56,100 bases of DNA, from positions 185,151 through 241,250 of the forward strand of contig NZ_RCZH01000001.1 in assembly GCF_006438875.1 (NCBI RefSeq). The letters are read 5' to 3'. Numbering within the stretch: position 1 is the stretch's first letter; each line of letters opens with the position of its first letter. Origin of the DNA: Flavobacterium pectinovorum. Lineage in GTDB: Bacteria; Bacteroidota; Bacteroidia; Flavobacteriales; Flavobacteriaceae. Below are positions 32,824 through 39,936 of the stretch, one piece after another. The position numbers and the translations under genes were made by a program. The notes beneath the pieces were generated by a model. The model saw only the letters and a list, made by a program, of their open reading frames with translations. It was not told the origin of the DNA and did not search any database.

Positions 32824-33621
32824 ATGAAAACAGCAATTTTAAAAAGACAATGGAATCGTTTATTCCTGTCTGCAGCATTAATTATGAGCGTTTTATTGGG
32901 AACAAATGCAAACGCACAAACAGCACCAACAAAAGTAAAAAATGTAGTTTTGGTACACGGAGCATTCGCTGATGGTTCCGGATGGAGAAAATTATATGAT
33001 GTACTTTCTAAAAAAGGATATAAAGTAACGATTGTTCAAAATCCGTTAAGTTCTCTTGAAGATGATGTAGCCGCAACAAAGGTTGTTCTTGACAATCAGG
33101 ACGGACCAACAATTTTGGTAGGACATTCCTGGGGTGGAACTGTAATTACTGAAGCAGGAAATCACCCTAAAGTTGTTGGATTGGTTTATGTAGCAGCTTT
33201 TCAGCCCGATAACGGAGAGAATACTGTACAATGGTTGCAAACTGCACCTCCTGCACCTGAAAATGGCGTTTTACCTCCAAACGATAAAGGTATTGTTTAT
33301 TATGATCAGGCTAAATTTCATGCAGGATTTTGTGCTGACATAAGCAAAGAAGAAGCTGCATTTATGTATGCCTCACAGGGTGCTTTTTATGCCAAAGGAT
33401 TTGGAACACCTGTGACAAAAGCAGCATGGAGAGATAAACCGGCTTATGGAATTATTGCAACGCAAGATAAAAGTATCGATCCTTCTATTGAACGTGCAAT
33501 GTACAAACGTTCTAAAACTAAAGCTGTTGAAATAAAAGGAAGCCACTGTGTTTTTATGTCGCAGCCTGAAGCAGTTGCGAATGTAATTATTGGTGCAGCC
33601 AAAGATTTAAGCGCAAAATAA
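32824..33621 (+). CDS. Secreted alpha/beta hydrolase
   Basis: A 265-aa alpha/beta hydrolase with a signal peptide (cleavage near NANA/QTAPT). Core motifs: VVLVHGAFADGSGW (oxyanion region), nucleophile elbow ILVGHSWGGTVITEA with Ser, an acidic residue near IIATQDKSIDPS and the catalytic His in IKGSHCVFMSQPEAVA. The family includes esterases and salicylate-esterase-like proteins; substrate unknown. The export signal suggests a periplasmic role. It follows osmC at 53 bases and ends with a clear terminator, so the two likely form one operon. Confidence 0.9.
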   Translation: MKTAILKRQWNRLFLSAALIMSVLLGTNANAQTAPTKVKNVVLVHGAFADGSGWRKLYDVLSKKGYKVTIVQNPLSSLEDDVAATKVVLDNQDGPTILVGHSWGGTVITEAGNHPKVVGLVYVAAFQPDNGENTVQWLQTAPPAPENGVLPPNDKGIVYYDQAKFHAGFCADISKEEAAFMYASQGAFYAKGFGTPVTKAAWRDKPAYGIIATQDKSIDPSIERAMYKRSKTKAVEIKGSHCVFMSQPEAVANVIIGAAKDLSAK

Positions 33622-33640
33622 TACAAACCTTTTACTAATA

Positions 33641-33678
33641 AAAAAGCCGAAATTCTCTTGAGGATTTCGGTTTTTTTT
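33641..33678 (+). terminator. Intrinsic terminator after the osmC-hydrolase pair
   Basis: CCGAAAT (33647-33653) pairs with ATTTCGG (33664-33670), with A residues before and eight T residues after, 26 bases past the stop. Confidence 0.85.
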
Positions 33679-33699
33679 ATGATTTATAGAATTCAATAG

Positions 33700-33857
33700 T
33701 TTGTGCCGTTAGGTACTAAATGTTGGTAGAAGATATGAATGGTTATAAAATTAGCGTGCCGTAGGTACGCAATGGCATCGTTGTGTTGCGTACCTACGGC
33801 ACGCCTGTGAATTATGAATCGAATGTGCTACCAACATGTAGTACCTAACGGCACAAA
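33700..33857. repeat. Two-tier palindrome cassette, GTGCC type
   Basis: The outer arms (TTTGTGCCGTTAGGTACTA, then ATGTTGGTAG, 33700-33729) are mirrored by CTACCAACAT and GTACCTAACGGCACAAA (33828-33857). Inside is a second perfect 19-bp inverted repeat, GCGTGCCGTAGGTACGCAA (33754-33772) and its complement at 33786-33804. The TGTTGGTAGA motif next to the outer palindrome is shared with the cassette at 22346-22589 and, as CATCGGTAGA, with those at 33960 and 35403. Confidence 0.8.
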
Positions 33858-33898
33858 ATAGAGGGTTCTAACTTTTGTATGGTTGATGGAATTCAATA

Positions 33899-34100
33899 AT
33901 TTGTGCTTTTAGACATTAAACATTGGTAGAAAATATGAATTGTAATAAAATTAGTTTTTGTTCCATCGGAACATCTCATCGGTAGACTAATAAAAGCGTG
34001 TTTTTTTTACGTTCCGTAGGAACGTTTGAATAACAACAATAAATAATATATGTTTCTAAATTTACCAAACGTCCCCTGGGTAATGTCATTAAGTTAAGCT
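33899..34100. repeat. Rearranged palindrome cassette remnants, GTTCC type
   Basis: 33899-33952 is a degenerate half-copy of 33700-33753 (AACATTGGTAGAAAATATGA). It is followed by GTTCCATCGGAAC (33960-33972) with CATCGGTAGA, then ACGTTCCGTAGGAACGT (34009-34025), an unmatched AACGTCCCCTGGG and AATGTCATTAAGTTAAG (34083-34099). These are parts of the element seen complete at 35357-35881, in a different order. Confidence 0.65.
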
Positions 34101-34126
34101 TTTAGAAAATAAAATTATTGCAGATC

Positions 34127-34238
34127 AAATCCGTTTTTATCCGCGTTTTTACGAAGTAAATCTGTTTTATCCGCGTCAAAATTAGACGCTGATTTTACTA
34201 ATTCGCTAAAGCGAAAACGCTGATAAAAACGGATTTTT
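34127..34238 (-). repeat. 112-bp MITE-like element, copy B
   Basis: Reverse complement of 25924-26035 with one visible mismatch. It lies between the cassette remnants and the 3' end of oxyR. The two copies face each other across 8.1 kb containing the cobalamin operon and osmC. Confidence 0.8.
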
Positions 34239-34287
34239 CTAATTAGTTTCTTTCTATGCTTATAGCATTATTTAATTTTTATCTAAT

Positions 34288-35253
34288 TTATCTTGTCGTT
34301 GCCTTAATAAAATAAGGCGAATCGTTCCATCTTATTTTTCGATAGGCAAAATTTTGCTGCAAGGATTCCGGAAGGCAATTCCAAATTGCTTCATTCATTT
34401 TTTCGAGTAATAATTTTTTCGAAAAAGTATCTGATACCACAAGACTAATTTCACGCACAGGTTTTGGTTCTTTAAAATGCTTAAAAAGTCCTGTTTCCAC
34501 TTCGTTAATCATCGAAAGTTCCGGTATAATGGCAAATCCTAATTGTGCTCTTACCAGATTTTTTAAAGTTTCAATCGAGCTGATATCATAACTAAACTGA
34601 TCCTTAATTTTTCCTGGATTTTTAATGTCGCAAATATCCAATAACTGCGCATTGTAGCAATATTCATGATGCAGCAAAAGCAATTCGGTTTTGTCTGACG
34701 GTTGTAATTCATAGTGAGATTCTGCCGCCATTGGATGCACCGTATTTAGGTAAGCAACAAAAGGTTCTTTGAAAACGGGATGTTCAATTAAATGCGGATT
34801 TCCCGTTGGTGTTGCCATAATTGCCACATCAAGTGCGCCTGTCATGACATCATTCATAAGCTGACCTGTATTGGCTTCCTTTATGATAAATTGCATTTTT
34901 GGCGTTGCTATTTTCATCGCTTTTATAAAAAGCGGAATCAGATAAGGCGATAATGTCGAAATTATTCCGATTTTGACTTCTCCTTCAAGTTTATTTTTCT
35001 CATTGACAATAAAATCCCTGATTTCATCAGCTTCCCGAAGAATTTTTTTGGCACGATTTATAATTTCAGTTCCCAGTAAAGTAGGGGTTAAGGGGACTTT
35101 ATTTCGATCAAAAATTTTAATTCCGATTTCTTCTTCCAGATTTTTTAACTGAATCGTTAGTCCGGGTTGTGTAACCATACAAGTTTCGGCAGCGCGTGCA
35201 AAATGGCGTTCTTCGTCTAAGGCTACAATATATTTTAACTGTTGTATGGTCAT
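34288..35253 (-). CDS. oxyR: LysR-family peroxide sensor OxyR
   Basis: A 321-aa LysR-type regulator. The N-terminal helix-turn-helix reads QLKYIVALDEERHFARAAET and VTQPGLTIQLKNLEEEIGIK. The effector domain contains Cys199 and Cys208 (EYCYNAQLLDICD), exactly the numbering and spacing of the redox cysteines of E. coli OxyR, which form a disulfide on H2O2 exposure. This separates it from ordinary LysR proteins. A near-consensus -7 (TATCTTTA on the minus strand, 35272-35279) lies close to the start. No catalase or AhpC gene is adjacent; osmC is the nearest peroxide gene. MITE copy B sits just past its stop. Confidence 0.92.
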   Translation of the reverse strand: MTIQQLKYIVALDEERHFARAAETCMVTQPGLTIQLKNLEEEIGIKIFDRNKVPLTPTLLGTEIINRAKKILREADEIRDFIVNEKNKLEGEVKIGIISTLSPYLIPLFIKAMKIATPKMQFIIKEANTGQLMNDVMTGALDVAIMATPTGNPHLIEHPVFKEPFVAYLNTVHPMAAESHYELQPSDKTELLLLHHEYCYNAQLLDICDIKNPGKIKDQFSYDISSIETLKNLVRAQLGFAIIPELSMINEVETGLFKHFKEPKPVREISLVVSDTFSKKLLLEKMNEAIWNCLPESLQQNFAYRKIRWNDSPYFIKATTR

Positions 35254-35356
35254 CTTTATAAATAATTTATATAAAGATAGAAAAATATTAGTTTACGTTA
35301 TTAAGTTGTTTTCTTTAAAATTATGAATTGCTAAAATATTCTCATTTTTGAATAGC

Positions 35357-35881
35357 CTCCAGCTTTAGCGCAATGTCATTAAGTTAAGATATTTTAGATT
35401 TTGTTCCATCGGAACATCTCATCGGTAGAAAAAAATGCATCAAGAGAAACATCGTCCCATTGGGACGTTTGAGAAATTGTCTACGTAATCTGTATCTGTT
35501 TTTAACAATTATTATTTATAAAATCAAACGTTCCTACGGAACGTAAAAAAACACCGTATTTATTGGGTTACCGATGAAATGTTCCGATGGAACAAAAACA
35601 AATTGCTCCATTATAAGTTAAGATATTTTAGATTTTGTTCCATCGGAACATCTCATCGGTAGAAAAAAAAATGCATCAAGAGAAACATCGTCCCATTGGG
35701 ACGTTTGAGAATTGTATACGTAATCTGTATCTGTTTTTAACAATTATTATTTATAAAATCAAACGTTCCTGCGGAACGTGAAAAAATACCGTATTTATTG
35801 AACTACCATGAAATGTTCCGATGGAACAAAAACAAATTGCCAATGGATTTTTTCCTTAATGACATTGAGCTTTAGCTGGAG
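35357..35881. mobile_element. 525-bp compound palindrome element with 27-bp terminal inverted repeats
   Basis: The ends are imperfect 27-bp inverted repeats: left 35357-35383 begins CTCCAGCTTTAGCGCAATGT; right 35855-35881 is its complement except three bases. Between them are two direct copies, 234 bases apart (35381-35606 and 35615-35840). Each contains GTTCCATCGGAAC + CATCGGTAGA, CGTCCCATTGGGACG, AACGTTCCTACGGAACGT (TGCGG in copy 2) and a closing GTTCCGATGGAAC. There is no ORF. TTGAA occurs 6 bases before the left end and 1 base after the right end. A non-autonomous element moved by a protein encoded elsewhere is the simplest reading. Confidence 0.7.
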
Positions 35882-35894
35882 ATTGAAGAATTTA

Positions 35895-35940
35895 TATAAA
35901 AAAGGCTTTAGCCAAATAACAATATATTTTGGCTAAAGCC
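35895..35940 (-). terminator. Terminator downstream of GH130
   Basis: GGCTTTAGCCAAA (35904-35916) pairs perfectly with TTTGGCTAAAGCC (35928-35940). On the minus strand it is followed by T residues. It lies 82 bases past the GH130 stop codon. Confidence 0.8.
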
Positions 35941-36021
35941 GATTCCTAATTTCATTTAAAAACTGCAAGTAAATCTGGAGCTATGCAAAAAGTTGTAGCT
36001 TCAATTTTTTGATTTACAGTG

Positions 36022-37488
36022 CTACTTACTTTTCTTCAAAGCATCTAATAATTCTACCATATCCACAATAGCATATGTAGAAGAGTAGTCAGATACGGCA
36101 TAAGGCAAGATTAAACTATTGTTGTGAATTATTGCACCACAGGAATATACTACATTCGGGACATAACCTTCTCGCTCGTCTTCCAGCGGTGAAAGCAATG
36201 GTTCTGTAAGTCTGCCAATTTCTTTGGTTGGATCGTCGAGATCAAATAATGACGCACCTATGCAATAGCGTCTCATTGTACCAACACCGTGGGTAATAAC
36301 GAGCCAGCCTTCTTCAGTCCAAAGTGGTGAACCGCAATTTCCTATTTGTGTAAACTCCCAGGTATAACGGGGTTCCTGAAGTAGTACAGGATTATTCCAT
36401 TGTGTGACTCTGTCAGAATACATGATATAATTGTTAACACCATCAATTCTGGCGAGCATGGCAAATTTCCCTTTTATTTTTTTTGGGAATAAAGCCAGAT
36501 TTTTATTTTGAGCACCAATTCCGTGCAAAGGCATTACTCTAAAGGTGTAAAAATCTTCGGTAGAAATAAGTTTAGGGAGTATCGTATGTCCATTATAGGC
36601 CGTATAGGTTGCCATAACACGAGAAGAATCATCATCATCGACAAAACGAACAAAACGAGCATCTTCGATACCTCGGCTCTCAGATTCGGATATTGGAAAT
36701 ATAACACGTTCTGTAATATCAGAATCGTGCTTGAATTCTAAGTCATAAAATGATTTGGCCAACCACATTATCTCGCTCAGCGCCGTTCTTCTTTCTTCCC
36801 GAATTGACGGATCGCTTAAGGCTGTATCAACCATATTTTTTAGTACAGCATACTCAAATTCATTGGGCAGCTCCTGCATAATCTGGGTTATGTATTTGTC
36901 CTGCGTGTGCATTTCGGACAATTTTGATGAAAATCGTTCTTTATTGAAAAAAGTTTTATGCATAATCTCGGCTTTATCGATATTATGACCAATTTTCATG
37001 ACTTGCAGGTTGTTATTTCGGTCCAAAATTCCTCTTCTAAAAACAATGGATGAAATATGACCTTCGCCCGTCGCCCTAAACGAAATAATAACACGTTTTT
37101 CTCCTTCTTCTAAACCCGATTGATCAAAATCTTCTACAATTGAGGGATTAAAAATAGCCGCAGATTCTATAGCATATTCCATTGTACAATAAGAACCTAT
37201 CAGCATTTTTCGATCCAAAGACATGGCTTCATAATCAATTTTTATTGCTTCTATTAAAGGTCTTATTCGTTCGCAATGTTTAAAAAATATAGCGGAAATA
37301 TTTCGATGACGTCTGGCAAATTCGCGAAGAGTCTGTTCTAAGGTTTCGAGGACTTGTCTTTCGTCCAGCATCATTATGCGTAAGACCATTTGTTGGGTTC
37401 GTTCATCACCATTCATAAAATATCGGGCAACAACTCTTTTGGAATCTGGGGTAAATATTATATTTTTTCGAATGACTGATACTCGCAT
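36022..37488 (-). CDS. GH130 family mannoside phosphorylase-like protein
   Basis: A 488-aa protein with a C-terminal five-bladed GH130 propeller. Blade motifs include SESESRGIEDARFVRFVDDD, VMATYTAYNGHTILPKLIST, GNCGSPLWTEEGWLVITHGV, and the N-terminal blade GDERTQQMVLRIMMLDERQV region. GH130 enzymes phosphorolyse beta-mannosides (mannosyl-glucose or manno-oligosaccharides) inside the cell, and some are hydrolases. There is no signal peptide, in line with cytoplasmic phosphorylase action. About 200 residues precede the typical core, as in the longer Bacteroidota subgroup. No mannan-utilisation neighbours are present, so the substrate is open. Own terminator downstream. Confidence 0.85.
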   Translation of the reverse strand: MRVSVIRKNIIFTPDSKRVVARYFMNGDERTQQMVLRIMMLDERQVLETLEQTLREFARRHRNISAIFFKHCERIRPLIEAIKIDYEAMSLDRKMLIGSYCTMEYAIESAAIFNPSIVEDFDQSGLEEGEKRVIISFRATGEGHISSIVFRRGILDRNNNLQVMKIGHNIDKAEIMHKTFFNKERFSSKLSEMHTQDKYITQIMQELPNEFEYAVLKNMVDTALSDPSIREERRTALSEIMWLAKSFYDLEFKHDSDITERVIFPISESESRGIEDARFVRFVDDDDSSRVMATYTAYNGHTILPKLISTEDFYTFRVMPLHGIGAQNKNLALFPKKIKGKFAMLARIDGVNNYIMYSDRVTQWNNPVLLQEPRYTWEFTQIGNCGSPLWTEEGWLVITHGVGTMRRYCIGASLFDLDDPTKEIGRLTEPLLSPLEDEREGYVPNVVYSCGAIIHNNSLILPYAVSDYSSTYAIVDMVELLDALKKSK

Positions 37489-38025
37489 AATAAATCCATT
37501 TTTAGGTGTTAGAAAAAAAATACTTTAGGTTCGCTACATATAAATTGTTCTGAAAAAATAAAGAAATATCCATATTTAAAAAAACAAGATTAATCCTATA
37601 TAGCGCAGTAATTATATACAAGTTAATGATTTTGGTAAAGAAAAAAAACTTTATTTTTTTATTATTTTTCAATGGATTAATCCCGAAGTCTTGAGATTAC
37701 CTTATCTTTTTCAGTTAGAGTGGACTATTTTGTCATTTCCAGGAACGAGAAATCACACACGAAACTCTGTAAAGTAAATCCAATATTCATTTCGAGATAC
37801 GTACTTCAAACCCGACAGGTTTTAATACCGTCCCGTCCCGACGCTTCGGGATCGGGATCGCGCAATGTCATTAAGTTAAGCTTTTTGGACCATAATTTTT
37901 TTTAAAATAACAAGGTATAAACACAATCTTGTCATTTCGATCCCGAGGCTTCGGGAGAGAAATCTTCGCAAGTAACTCCGCAACATGAATCTAATCTTTG
38001 TCGAGACGATTAGGATTAGAAAAAT
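37489..38025. repeat. Spacer with fragments of four repeat families
   Basis: 37489-37720 shows nothing recognisable. 37730-37770 is a fragment starting TTTGTCATTTCCAGGAACGA. 37806-37820 has AACCCGACAGGTTTT. 37828-37859 holds GTCCCGACGCTTCGGGATCG, a near copy of 23505-23547. 37863-37879 has AATGTCATTAAGTTAAG, as at 34083 and 35372. 37929-38005 is a full TTGTCATTTCGA-type repeat (CCCGAGGCTTCGGGAGAGAA, ATCTTCGCAAGTAACTCCGC). No ORF with coding character. Confidence 0.6.
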
Positions 38026-38066
38026 AAACCCCTCTAAGCATTATTTTGCTTTAGAGGGGTTTTTAT
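38026..38066 (-). terminator. Terminator downstream of map
   Basis: AAACCCCTCTAAGCA (38026-38040) pairs with TGCTTTAGAGGGGTTT (38047-38062) with one bulged base. T-rich on both sides, so it may act in both directions. The map stop is 18 bases away. Confidence 0.85.
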
Positions 38067-38083
38067 ATTTAAGGACCGTTCTA

Positions 38084-38848
38084 TTAATTCCAGATTTCAT
38101 TCATCTCTGTTAATATAATCGGTTTACCGTCAGTTACAACAATAGTATGTTCATGTTGTGCCATAAAACCGCCTTTGTTTCCAACCATTGTCCAGCCATC
38201 TTGTAAAGTTTCTGCATAAGTAGAAGTCGTTGCGATAAAGGTTTCAATAGCCACAACAGAATTTTTCTTGAATCTGGTCAGATTAAATTTATCTCTGTAA
38301 TTTGCTATTTCATGCGGTGCTTCGTGAAGACTTCTTCCTATACCGTGTCCGGTTAAATTCTTGATGACTTTGTAACCTTTTTTCTTTGCTTCTGTTTCAA
38401 TTAAAAATCCGATATCAGAAATCCGAACTCCGCCTTTGATACTATAGATTGCTTTTTGTAAAATTTGTTTTGAAGCTTCAACCAATTTTTGATGTTGGTT
38501 TACATCTGTTCCAATAACAAATGAGCCTCCGTTGTCTGACCAAAATCCATCAAGCTCTGCCGAAACATCAATATTAATTAAGTCGCCTTCATTAAGTATT
38601 CTCTTTTCAGAAGGGATTCCGTGGCAAAATTCATTATTTACACTAATACAAGTCCATCCTGGAAACCCATAAGTTAAATATGGTGCTGATTTTGCTCCTA
38701 AATCGTTAAGGATTTGCCCACCAAAATCGTCTAGCTCTTTTGTTGTTATACCAGGTTGGGCAAAGTTTCTCATTTCCTTCAATGCATAGGCAACGGCTTC
38801 GCTTGCCTTTTTCATTCCAACCAATTCTGATTCTGTTGTAATTGACAT
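38084..38848 (-). CDS. map: Methionine aminopeptidase, type I
   Basis: A 254-aa cytoplasmic metalloenzyme removing N-terminal Met. Metal ligands in their family contexts: LINIDVSAELDG (Asp), FWSDNGGSFVIG (Asp), LTGHGIGRSLHE (His), VVAIETFIA (Glu) and FMAQHEHTIVV (Glu). The substrate His is in NEFCHGIPSEK. It is not in the usual ribosomal-protein/secY context. It follows an NTF2-like and a GNAT gene on the same strand (68-base gap), so it is probably a second, accessory copy of map. The rest of the genome would be needed to confirm that. Confidence 0.93.
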   Translation of the reverse strand: MSITTESELVGMKKASEAVAYALKEMRNFAQPGITTKELDDFGGQILNDLGAKSAPYLTYGFPGWTCISVNNEFCHGIPSEKRILNEGDLINIDVSAELDGFWSDNGGSFVIGTDVNQHQKLVEASKQILQKAIYSIKGGVRISDIGFLIETEAKKKGYKVIKNLTGHGIGRSLHEAPHEIANYRDKFNLTRFKKNSVVAIETFIATTSTYAETLQDGWTMVGNKGGFMAQHEHTIVVTDGKPIILTEMNEIWN

Positions 38849-38916
38849 ATTTTTTTCTTTTTTTTTGATTAAAGATTTGTCGTGCTTATTTTATAGTAAA
38901 GTCCGTGTATGAACTA

Positions 38917-39279
38917 TTAATTTTGATCTGTCAGTTCAATGTCCATAGTTTTTATAAGTCCATCTTGAAAAGTATAGACATGTTTAACGATTCCGTCAAA
39001 CATTAAATTGCCTTGTAAATCTTTTACAATTTGATGTACTGTAACTTCCAGACTTCCGTTTTCTCTTTCGCTGAAACCAATTGGTTCAACCTTAGGATTT
39101 ATCTCCGTCCATTGTCTTGTCCAATAGCGCATAATTTCATTGTGTCCGCTAATATAGCCACCTTCCCAAGCTTTAGACCATTGTACATCCGGTTGCATTG
39201 TCGAAAGTGTTTTGTCAATATTTCTTTCGTTAAAAGCAGTATAGGCTTTTCTAATTGTATTTTCTGATTGATTTGCCAT
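38917..39279 (-). CDS. NTF2/SnoaL-like domain protein
   Basis: A 120-aa small cone-shaped alpha+beta protein. The N-terminal helices NTIRKAYTAFNERNIDKTLS and strand motifs MQPDVQWSKAWEGGYISGHN and VTVHQIVKDLQGNLMFDGIV fit the SnoaL-like family (ketosteroid isomerase fold). These act as small-molecule isomerases or binding domains; no function can be assigned. It starts 7 bases after the GNAT gene and is almost certainly in one operon with it. Confidence 0.8.
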   Translation of the reverse strand: MANQSENTIRKAYTAFNERNIDKTLSTMQPDVQWSKAWEGGYISGHNEIMRYWTRQWTEINPKVEPIGFSERENGSLEVTVHQIVKDLQGNLMFDGIVKHVYTFQDGLIKTMDIELTDQN

Positions 39280-39286
39280 TTCCTGA

Positions 39287-39763
39287 TTAATTAATCTCGC
39301 AACGCATTGTTGTTAGTATTTTTTCGAAACCGGCTTTTTCATACGCTCTGACAGCTGCATCATTCTCAGAGTAAACTTGTAGTCGAACCTCAGTGATTCC
39401 TTTGGATAGAATCCATTTCTTAAGATCGTTCAATAATAGATTATTTAGGCCTCTTCCTCTAAATTCCGGTTTTACATACATAAAACCAAGATATCCAAAA
39501 AGTTCGTAACGCTCAAAGGGTTTTCCTGATCGGATTTGGGCATATCCGGAACCAACGATTTCATTATCAACTTCGATTACTAAGATTTCGGTTCCTTCAT
39601 CTAGTATAAGATCTTGTATATCATAATAAAAGATTTTTCCATCTTTTAAAGTTGGGTCAAAAGGACGTTCAGCTTCAACAAGAGATTGTAGGAATTCGTT
39701 AAGTTCAGGCAAATCTGTATTTGTAGCGGGTCTTGTGATTATGTCTTTATTATTTATATCCAT
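39287..39763 (-). CDS. GNAT-family N-acetyltransferase
   Basis: A 158-aa acetyl-CoA-dependent acetyltransferase. The acetyl-CoA loop is VKPEFRGRGLNNLLLNDLKK (Q/R-x-x-G-x-G/A type), followed by V-R-L-Q-V and YSENDAAVRAYEKAGFEKIL. The ATG at 39763 is preferred to the TTG two codons upstream. It is the first gene of a GNAT / NTF2-like / map unit. The acceptor substrate is unknown. No strong promoter is visible directly upstream. Confidence 0.88.
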   Translation of the reverse strand: MDINNKDIITRPATNTDLPELNEFLQSLVEAERPFDPTLKDGKIFYYDIQDLILDEGTEILVIEVDNEIVGSGYAQIRSGKPFERYELFGYLGFMYVKPEFRGRGLNNLLLNDLKKWILSKGITEVRLQVYSENDAAVRAYEKAGFEKILTTMRCEIN

Positions 39764-39859
39764 ATTCAAATATATTTAAAATAATTAAAAACGCCAATTA
39801 AAACGCGGCTGAGATTTAGCGGAATCAGGAAGTAGAACCGAAATTTTATGTAGATGTAA

Positions 39860-39890
39860 ATAAAAAATAGCGGCTTTAATGGCCGCTATT
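39860..39890 (-). terminator. Terminator of the amidoligase-like gene
   Basis: AATAGCGGC (39866-39874) pairs with GCCGCTATT (39882-39890). On the minus strand a T run follows. Confidence 0.85.
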
Positions 39891-39936
39891 ATCATATTAT
39901 ATTCTGTTTTTTAGACAGTGTAGAAATGTCTGATTC

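Noticed and set aside
35381..35840. CRISPR or tandem phage repeats
   Set aside because: Only two long direct copies occur, each made of internal palindromes; the outer inverted ends fit a transposable unit better.
37720..37905. 61-codon plus-strand frame in the GH130-map spacer
   Set aside because: It is built from fragments of three dispersed repeats and has no protein character.
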